45,207 bases of DNA, taken from NCBI GenBank assembly GCA_021792405.1, contig JAJYUU010000013.1, positions 1-45,207 of the forward strand, in the 5' to 3' direction. The notes under the pieces were generated by a model. The model did no database searches. It was given only the letters and a program-made list of their open reading frames with translations, and was not told where the DNA came from. The DNA is from Actinomycetes bacterium. Lineage in GTDB: Bacteria > Actinomycetota > Actinomycetes > Streptosporangiales > Streptosporangiaceae. Made by a program: the position numbers and the translations under genes. Numbering within the stretch: the stretch's first letter is position 1; each line of letters opens with the position of its first letter. Below are positions 39,357 through 45,207 of the stretch, piece by piece.

Positions 39357-41371
39357 TGTGCGTTCTCAACCTTCACTCCGGCGTCCTCCTGCGGCTTGAC
39401 CACGGCGAGCACGGCGCCCACCACGACTTGCTGGCCCGCCGATACCGGCAGTTCAGCGACTATTCCTGCGGCCGGGGCCGAGATCACGTGCTCCATCTTC
39501 ATCGCCTCCAGCCAGAGCAGCGGCTGGCCGGCCAGGACCTGATCGCCCGCCGCCACGCCGATCCTGGCCACGACGCCCGGCATCGGCGCCAGCAGCGACC
39601 CGGTGACCGCCTGGCCGGCCGCCACGGCGAACCGGCCGACCGGCCGGAGCGCTACTGGCCCGAGCGCTGAGTCGACGCATGTCAGTCCCGGGTAAGCCGC
39701 GATCTGGAACCGGTACAGCAGGCCGGCGATGTCGAGTTCAACCAGGTCGGGCGACATCGAGACCAGCCGTATATCGTCACGTCCCTCGACGAGCAGCGCC
39801 CCGCGTTCGATCCGGTAGCTGGCCCGGTACCGGCTGGTCGTCCAGCCCTGACCGCCGGCCTGCGCGTACTCCTTGCGCTGGAACTCTGACGGCAGGTTGC
39901 GCCAGCCGGACGGCAGCCCGCCGAGCACCCTGGCCCGGACCTGCCGGCCGGCCGCATCGGCGAGCGCCGCCGCCAGCGCGGACAACTCGCCGGCCTGCCC
40001 GGCCGCCAGCGGGGCGGCAAGGTGATCGAGCCCGTGCCGGTCCAGGAACCCGGTGTCGGTCTGCCCGGCCAGGAATGCCGGATGCCGCAAGACCCGCACC
40101 AGCAGGTCCCGGTTCGTGATCAGGCCGTGAATGCGGGAGCGGGCCAGGGCACCGGCAAGCGCTGCAGCCGCCTGGACCCGGTCCGGCGCCCAGCAGATCA
40201 CCTTGGCCAGCATCGGGTCGTAGCGGGTGCCGACGTCGCTGCCATCGGCAACACCGGAGTCCAGGCGCAGCCCGTACCGCGGCAATCCGTGCACCGCGAA
40301 CTCGGCGAGCACTCCGGGCACCTCGAACCTGTGCAGGGTTCCGCTCTGCGGCTGCCAGCCCGCCGCCGGATCCTCGGCGTACAGACGGGCCTCGATCGCG
40401 TGGCCGGTGACCTCAGGCGGCGTGGCGGCCAGCGGCAGGCCGGCTGCGACCTGTAGCTGCAGTGCGACGAGGTCCAGCCCGGTCGTACATTCGGTAACCG
40501 GGTGCTCGACCTGCAACCGGGTGTTCATCTCCAGAAAGAAGAACTGACCGGTGTCATCGGCCAGGAATTCCGCCGTTCCCGCATTGCGGTAACCGACGGC
40601 GAACGCGGCCGCCCGTGCTGCTTCCGTTAGCCGCGCCCGCAGACCGGGAATGCGCTGCGCCAGCGGCGACGGTGCCTCTTCGATGATCTTCTGGTGCCGG
40701 CGCTGGATCGAGCACTCGCGCTCGCCGACTGTCCATACGGTGCCGTAGGCGTCGGCCATGATCTGGACCTCGACGTGCCGGCCAGCCTCCAGGTATGGCT
40801 CGCAGAACACCGCCGGATCGCCGAACGCCGCTGCGGCCTCGGATCGCGCGGCCGCAAGCCCGGCCGGCAACTCGGCCATGGTACGCACGACGCGCATGCC
40901 CCGGCCGCCGCCGCCCGCCGATGCCTTGATCAGCACCGGGAGGTCGGCCTCGGTCAGCGCGTCCGGCGAAAGCTCCGGCAGGACCGGCACGCCCGCCGCG
41001 GCCATGAGCCGCTTCGACTCGATCTTGCTGGCCATCGCCTCGATCGCGGCAGGCGGCGGCCCGATCCAGGTCAGGCCGGCCTGCTGCACCGCGCGGGCGA
41101 AAGCCGCGTTCTCCGACAGGAACCCGTAACCGGGATGGACCGCGTCCGCGCCGGACCGGCGCGCCGCATCGATCAGCACGTCGGCCCGCAGGTAGGTGTC
41201 GGCGGCTGCGGCGCCGGGCAGCCGGACGGCCACGTCGGCCTCGGCTACGTGCGGCGAGCCGCGGTCGGCGTCGGAGTAGACCGCGACCGTCGACAGCCCC
41301 AGCTGACGGCAGGTTCGGAACACCCGGCGGGCGATCTCGCCCCGGTTCGCCACCAGTACCCGGCTCAGCAT
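39353..41371 (-). CDS. Acyl-CoA carboxylase alpha subunit (biotin carboxylase-BCCP fusion)
   Basis: 672-aa biotin-dependent carboxylase subunit. Biotin carboxylase begins SRVLVANRGEIARRVFRTC; the ATP-grasp Gly loop is KASAGGGGRGMRVV; EMNTRLQVEHPVTE is the catalytic region. The C-terminal biotinyl domain carries Lys625 in LEAMKMEHV. By context it carboxylates a branched acyl-CoA (geranyl- or methylcrotonyl-CoA-like), with the carboxyltransferase encoded immediately upstream. ATG 41371 begins the conserved region; the longer ORF to 41521 runs through a hairpin repeat and is rejected. No strong ribosome binding site. Confidence 0.95.
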   Translation of the reverse strand: MLSRVLVANRGEIARRVFRTCRQLGLSTVAVYSDADRGSPHVAEADVAVRLPGAAAADTYLRADVLIDAARRSGADAVHPGYGFLSENAAFARAVQQAGLTWIGPPPAAIEAMASKIESKRLMAAAGVPVLPELSPDALTEADLPVLIKASAGGGGRGMRVVRTMAELPAGLAAARSEAAAAFGDPAVFCEPYLEAGRHVEVQIMADAYGTVWTVGERECSIQRRHQKIIEEAPSPLAQRIPGLRARLTEAARAAAFAVGYRNAGTAEFLADDTGQFFFLEMNTRLQVEHPVTECTTGLDLVALQLQVAAGLPLAATPPEVTGHAIEARLYAEDPAAGWQPQSGTLHRFEVPGVLAEFAVHGLPRYGLRLDSGVADGSDVGTRYDPMLAKVICWAPDRVQAAAALAGALARSRIHGLITNRDLLVRVLRHPAFLAGQTDTGFLDRHGLDHLAAPLAAGQAGELSALAAALADAAGRQVRARVLGGLPSGWRNLPSEFQRKEYAQAGGQGWTTSRYRASYRIERGALLVEGRDDIRLVSMSPDLVELDIAGLLYRFQIAAYPGLTCVDSALGPVALRPVGRFAVAAGQAVTGSLLAPMPGVVARIGVAAGDQVLAGQPLLWLEAMKMEHVISAPAAGIVAELPVSAGQQVVVGAVLAVVKPQEDAGVKVENAQ

Positions 41372-41397
41372 GGCCGCCGGCCCGGCGAGGTGAGCAA

Positions 41398-41444
41398 TGG
41401 GTGCCGATCTAGTGGGCTTCCAGCGCCACCATTTCGGCACCCAT
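41398..41444. repeat. 47-bp dispersed hairpin, copy 2
   Basis: TGGGTGCCGA (41398-41407) and TCGGCACCCA (41434-41443) pair perfectly, extended to 11 bp by flanking A/T (41397, 41444); inside, GTGG (41412-41415) pairs with CCAC (41426-41429). It stands 27 nt after the carboxyltransferase stop and 25 nt before the next ATG, inside the operon. Same length as copy 1 at 9484-9530. Confidence 0.75.
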
Positions 41445-41471
41445 GGGAGACAAGCCAGCCCGTCATTGCAG

Positions 41472-43070
41472 TCACATCCGGAATACGCCGTAGCCGGCCG
41501 TGCCGCGGACCGGGGCGCCATGGACGACCGACAGGCACAGGCCGAGCACGGTGCGGGTGTCGCGCGGATCGATGATGCCGTCGTCGTAGATCCGGCCGGA
41601 CAGGAACATCGGCAGCGACTCGGCCTCGATCTGTGCCGCTACCGCCTCCTTCATGGCCGCGTCGGCATCTTCGTCGAACGGCCGCCCGGCGGCTTGCGCC
41701 GCGGCCCTTGACACGATCGACAGCACGCCGGCCAGCTGGGCGGGGCCCATCACGGCCGACTTGGCGCTCGGCCAGGCGAACAGGAAGCGCGGGTCATAGG
41801 CGCGACCGCACATCCCGTAGTGCCCGGCCCCGTAAGACGCGCCCATCAGGATCGAGATGTGCGGAACCGCGGAGTTCGACACCGCGTTGATCATCATCGC
41901 GCCGTGCTTGATGATGCCGGCCTGCTCGTACTGGCTGCCGACCATGTAGCCGGTGGTGTTGTGCAGGAAGATCAGCGGCGTATCCGCCTGGTTGGCGAGC
42001 TGGATGAACTGCGCCGCCTTCTGCGATTCGGCACTGAACAAAATCCCTCGGGCATTGGCCAGGATGCCGACCGGGTAGCCATGCACGTTCGCCCAGCCTG
42101 TCACCAGGCTGGTCCCGTACGCAGGCTTGAACTCGTCGAAATCCGAGTCGTCCACGACTCGCGCGATCACCTCGCGCGGATCGAACGGGATCCGCAGATC
42201 CGGTGGCACGATGCCGAGAAGCTGGCCGGGATCGTAACGCGGCGGTGCAGGCGGGGCGACCGGCCTGGGACCATGCTTGCGCCAGTTCAGCCGGGCCACG
42301 ATCCGGCGGCCGATGCGGATCGCGTCCTGCTCGTCGGCGGCCAGGTAGTCGGCGAGGCCGGAGGTCCGGGCGTGCATCTGAGCGCCGCCGAGCGACTCCT
42401 CGTCGGATTCCTCGCCAGTGGCCATCTTGACCAACGGCGGCCCGCCGAGAAAGACCTTCGAGCGCTTCTCGATCATCACCACGTGGTCGGACATGCCAGG
42501 CAGGTAGGCGCCGCCGGCGGTAGAGTTGCCGAACACGATGGCGATCGTCGGGATGCCCGCCGCTGACAGCCGGGTAAGGTCACGGAACGTCCGGCCACCC
42601 GGGATGAAGATCTCCTTCTGCGTCGGCAGGTCGGCGCCGCCAGACTCGACCAGGGAGATCACCGGCAGCCGGTTGGCCAGTGCGATGTCATGCGCGCGGA
42701 AGCTCTTGCGCACCGTCCACGGGTTGCTGGTGCCGCCGCGAACCGTCGGGTCGCTCCCGGAGATCAGGCACTCGGTGCCCTCGACCACCCCGATTCCGGT
42801 CACGATGCTCGCGCCGACAGCGAACTCGGTTCCCCACGCCGCGAGCGGCGACAGTTCCAGGAACGGGCTATCTGGGTCGAGCAGCAGTTCAATCCGCTCG
42901 CGGACACCGAGCTTGCCCCTGGCCCGGTGCCGCTCGACGTATCGGGGCCCACCGCCCGCGAGCGCCTTGGCCTGCTCGGCCTCGATCTCGGCCAGCTTGA
43001 CGATCATGGCTTCGGCGTTCGCGGCGTAGGCGGCGGAGGTCTCGTCGAGCGCCGAGGCCAGGACGGTCAC
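41472..43070 (-). CDS. Acyl-CoA carboxylase carboxyltransferase subunit (AtuC/LiuB/AccD type)
   Basis: 532-aa carboxyltransferase with two crotonase-like halves. N-half: GKLGVRERIELLLDPDSPFL, GSDPTVRGGTSNPWTVRKS, LPVISLVESGGADLPTQKEI, IVFGNSTAGGAYLPGM. C-half: YGTSLVTGWANVHGYPVGIL, PLIFLHNTTGYMVGSQYEQ, ISILMGASYGAGHYGMCGRA, FAWPSAKSAVMGP. These blocks are characteristic of methylcrotonyl-/geranyl-CoA carboxylase beta subunits. GTG 43070 overlaps the atuA-like stop (GTGA). The 779-aa ORF reaching 43811 reads the upstream gene in the wrong frame. Works with the alpha subunit downstream. Confidence 0.95.
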   Translation of the reverse strand: MTVLASALDETSAAYAANAEAMIVKLAEIEAEQAKALAGGGPRYVERHRARGKLGVRERIELLLDPDSPFLELSPLAAWGTEFAVGASIVTGIGVVEGTECLISGSDPTVRGGTSNPWTVRKSFRAHDIALANRLPVISLVESGGADLPTQKEIFIPGGRTFRDLTRLSAAGIPTIAIVFGNSTAGGAYLPGMSDHVVMIEKRSKVFLGGPPLVKMATGEESDEESLGGAQMHARTSGLADYLAADEQDAIRIGRRIVARLNWRKHGPRPVAPPAPPRYDPGQLLGIVPPDLRIPFDPREVIARVVDDSDFDEFKPAYGTSLVTGWANVHGYPVGILANARGILFSAESQKAAQFIQLANQADTPLIFLHNTTGYMVGSQYEQAGIIKHGAMMINAVSNSAVPHISILMGASYGAGHYGMCGRAYDPRFLFAWPSAKSAVMGPAQLAGVLSIVSRAAAQAAGRPFDEDADAAMKEAVAAQIEAESLPMFLSGRIYDDGIIDPRDTRTVLGLCLSVVHGAPVRGTAGYGVFRM

Positions 43071-44896
43071 GGTGTTATCCCCGGGGACGACCCCTGGACC
43101 CCGGCGAGTAGGGCCTCGGGCACATCGAGGTAACGAGAGCGGAGCCACTCGCCGACTGCCTTGGCCTGCGGGTCGAAGCGCGCCGCTGCGGCAACGCCCT
43201 GGCCGAGCAGTCCCTCGATCACGAAGTTGACCGCGCCCAGGTTGGGCAGCAGGTGCCTGGTCACCGGCAGCCCGGCCGCCTCGGGCAGCAACTCGCGAAG
43301 TTTGCCGACGGTCAGCGTGCTGGCCAGCCACGGCCAAGCTGCCGCGTTCCTGGCCCAGACCCCGACGTTGGCGTCCCCGCCCTTGTCGCCGCTGCGCGCA
43401 CCCGCCACCGCGCCGAGCGGAACGCGGCGCACCGGACCGCTGCCTGCCCACTCCCCCGGCCCGGCGAACTCGGCCGGTATCGCCGGCCCAGTTGCCGCCG
43501 GCCCAGCCGATGCCAGCACAGTCGTGGCTACGTCGGGCACCTCGACGGACTCCCCGGCCGGCAGCACTGCGATTTGCCGCACCTGCGCCCGGTCGAGGTA
43601 ACCGGCCGTGAAGACCCCGTAGGGCTGGGCCTCTCCCGGCGGCGCCGTCATGTGAAAGCCTGGGTAGCTGGCCAGCGCGAGCTCGACCGCGGCTCCTGAG
43701 AACGCCCGGCCGATCGCCGTGGCGTCGCTGCCGCGAGCCACGCAGCGCAACGTCGCGCTGGCCGCCTCCTCGGTCGGCGCATCGGCGTGATCGGTGCGGG
43801 CGAGCTCCCACTCCACCCCGGCCGGCAGGGCCGCGGCAAGCTGCTCCCGCACAAGCCGTGCCTTCGCCTCGATATCCAGTCCGGTCAGCACAAACTCGAC
43901 CTGGTTACGATAACCACCGAGGGAATTCAGCGACACTTTGAGCGTGGGCGGCGCCGGCTCGCCGCGCACCCCGCTGATCGCGACCCGGTCCGGGCCGTCC
44001 TGGCGGAGCTGCACGCTGTCCAGCCGGAGCGTCGCGTCCGGTCCCGGATACCGCGGACCGGCGACCTCGTACAACAGCTGTGCGGTGACCGTGCCCACTG
44101 TCACGGCACCGCCGGTACCCGGATGCTTGGTGATCACGCTGGAACCGTCGGCGAAGATCTCGGCGATCGGGAAGCCCGGATGACGCAGATCGGCGATCTC
44201 GGTGAAGAACGCGTAGTTGCCGCCGGTCGCCTGCGCGCCGCACTCGATCACGTGCCCGGCCGCCATCGCCCCGGCGATCGCGTCGAAATCCGTCAGTTCC
44301 CAGCCGAAGTGCGCGGCGGCCGGCCCGACTACCAGCGACGCGTCGGTCACCCGGCCGGTGACGACTACGTTCGCGCCGGCCTGCAGGCAGGCTGCAATCC
44401 CCCAGCCGCCGAGGTAGGCGTTGGCCGCGACTACGTCGCCGTAGCCCAGTTCGGGTGCGCGTGGCAGCAGATCGTCACCGTGCACGTAGCCGATCTTCGG
44501 GTCCAGGCCGAGCCGCGCCGCCAGGTCCCCGATCGCGGCGGCCAGGCCTGCCGGGTTCAGCCCGCCCGCGTTCGCGACGATCGCCACGCCCTTCTCGAGC
44601 GCGAGCCCCAGACAGTCCTCAAGCTGTCGGAGGAACGTTCGCGCGTAGCCGAGGCGCGGATCCCGCAGCCGGTCCCGGCCGAGGATGAGCATCGTTAGCT
44701 CGGCCAGGTAATCGCCGGTCAGCACGTCCAGCTCGCCGCCCTCGAGCATCTCCCGCATCGCCGCGAACCGGTCGCCGTAGAAACCGGAGGCGTTGCCGAT
44801 CCTGATCCGGGCCGGATCCGCGTCCGGCCGTGCCTCACTGCCTGACGCGGACGCACTGCCTGACGCGGACGCACTGGCCGATCCGGTCACTGGCAC
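43067..44896 (-). CDS. AtuA-like (DUF1446) protein
   Basis: 609-aa protein of the acyclic terpene utilization AtuA family. Conserved blocks: IRIGNASGFYGDRFAAMREM, VLTGDYLAELTMLILGRD, VANAGGLNPAGLAAAIGDLA, YGDVVAANAYLGGWGIAACL, VVTGRVTDASLVVGPAAAHF, and in the C-terminal region GARSGDKGGDANVGVWARN. AtuA is essential for citronellol/geraniol breakdown in Pseudomonas but its biochemical role is not settled. GTG 44896 has AAAGGTGAT 7 nt upstream. The N-terminus has Ser-Ala-Ser repeats from an 18-bp tandem repeat. First gene of the six-gene operon. Confidence 0.9.
   Translation of the reverse strand: MPVTGSASASASGSASASGSEARPDADPARIRIGNASGFYGDRFAAMREMLEGGELDVLTGDYLAELTMLILGRDRLRDPRLGYARTFLRQLEDCLGLALEKGVAIVANAGGLNPAGLAAAIGDLAARLGLDPKIGYVHGDDLLPRAPELGYGDVVAANAYLGGWGIAACLQAGANVVVTGRVTDASLVVGPAAAHFGWELTDFDAIAGAMAAGHVIECGAQATGGNYAFFTEIADLRHPGFPIAEIFADGSSVITKHPGTGGAVTVGTVTAQLLYEVAGPRYPGPDATLRLDSVQLRQDGPDRVAISGVRGEPAPPTLKVSLNSLGGYRNQVEFVLTGLDIEAKARLVREQLAAALPAGVEWELARTDHADAPTEEAASATLRCVARGSDATAIGRAFSGAAVELALASYPGFHMTAPPGEAQPYGVFTAGYLDRAQVRQIAVLPAGESVEVPDVATTVLASAGPAATGPAIPAEFAGPGEWAGSGPVRRVPLGAVAGARSGDKGGDANVGVWARNAAAWPWLASTLTVGKLRELLPEAAGLPVTRHLLPNLGAVNFVIEGLLGQGVAAAARFDPQAKAVGEWLRSRYLDVPEALLAGVQGSSPGITP
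44836..44880 (-). repeat. 2.5 x 18-bp tandem repeat at the start of the AtuA-like gene
   Basis: CACTGCCTGACGCGGACG at 44836-44853 and 44854-44871 followed by a partial third copy; encodes Ser/Ala/Gly-rich repeats. Confidence 0.88.
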
Positions 44897-44929
44897 GAGG
44901 CGATCACCTTTCAAGCTTGGCCAGAACCA

Positions 44930-44935
44930 AGCATA
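44930..44935 (-). promoter_or_regulatory. Putative -10 box of the atu-like operon
   Basis: TATGCT on the minus strand would start transcription near 44923, giving a leader of about 27 nt with the AAAGGTGAT ribosome binding site. No good -35 was found. Confidence 0.35.
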
Positions 44936-45207
44936 AGTGATTGTTTTGTGGCCTGCCGCTGCCACCGCATCGCTAGACGTCAGGCATCCGCCCAGTTTCG
45001 GCTGCGGCTAACTGCCCCGCCCGACGGCACCGCCCGTGTGAGGTGAATGACCTCGCCAAGGCGACGGCCGGGCAGGGTCCCGGCTAGCTCAGGCGGCTGG
45101 GTGGTGCGGTGGCCGGGCGGGTGGCGGGTGCCCGGCTGTCTCGGGGACTGGTTTGCCGGATCGGTAGACCGTTCCGGGCCGCCAGCCTGGCGGCGGGGGG
45201 ATCGAGG
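44936..45207. other. Right-edge region without a gene
   Basis: About 270 bases with no supportable ORF. A perfect 7-bp palindrome, CCGCCAG-C-CTGGCGG (45179-45193), could be the terminator of a gene beyond the edge. The rest shows no recognisable structure. Confidence 0.4.

Noticed and set aside
43071-43811. N-terminal extension of the carboxyltransferase ORF
   Set aside because: Out-of-frame reading of the AtuA-like gene; the GTGA overlap and family length support GTG 43070.

Overview
The window is chromosomal DNA of a high-GC actinomycete. The signs are very high GC in almost every gene, frequent GTG starts, 4-base ATGA/GTGA overlaps between co-transcribed genes, an F420-dependent oxidoreductase, a DUF3097 protein (a family I know only from actinobacteria), two apolipoprotein N-acyltransferases and a fused BC-BCCP acyl-CoA carboxylase subunit. 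I cannot name a species. No rRNA, tRNA, CRISPR array or insertion sequence was seen.

Layout. 1-946: 5' part of lgt (minus), running off the left edge. 1127-3101: Asp-box propeller, a ThiS/MoaD-like carrier and a DUF84 NTPase. 3156-7022: a small accessory island with visibly lower GC, holding three remnants of C5-cytosine DNA methyltransferases, a PIN/RHH toxin-antitoxin pair and an HTH/SRPBCC pair. 7060-9450: a methyltransferase, then a CDP-alcohol phosphotransferase translationally coupled to a GT2 glycosyltransferase. 9565-12493: hutH, divergent from a nickel/cobalt permease with a Nur-like box. 12567-16016: PAP2 phosphatase, methyltransferase, S53 peptidase. 16024-18178: serS downstream of an EamA transporter. 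18431-22444: two tandem lnt paralogues and a DedA protein. 22452-26811: serine hydrolase, a maleylacetate reductase/intradiol dioxygenase fusion, a SpoU rRNA methyltransferase. 26895-36665: GH63 glucosidase, F420 enzyme, ABM monooxygenase, DUF998, threonine aldolase, DUF3097, MFS transporter, lipoprotein and a Cj0069/ATP-grasp protein. 36711-44896: a six-gene minus-strand operon resembling the acyclic-terpene/branched acyl-CoA (atu/liu) catabolic clusters and ending with its own TetR gene.

How the genes work together. Lgt and the two Lnt homologues belong to lipoprotein maturation, and one predicted lipoprotein lies at 35077. The fusion protein would carry out two consecutive steps, hydroxyquinol to maleylacetate to 3-oxoadipate. 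The atu-like operon encodes a biotin carboxylase-BCCP subunit, carboxyltransferase, acyl-CoA dehydrogenase, crotonase, AtuA and a TetR regulator, as expected for beta-methyl-branched acyl-CoA breakdown.

Patterns beyond the gene list. (i) A 47-bp hairpin occurs twice, 32 kb apart. (ii) Several unrelated genes have TAnnnT exactly 6 nt before the start codon and no Shine-Dalgarno, pointing to leaderless mRNAs. (iii) Short tandem duplications (15, 18 or 24 bp inside genes, 16 bp outside) recur at the ends of unrelated genes. (iv) Lgt carries an extra C-terminal hydrophobic segment ending in a lipobox-like AAGC.
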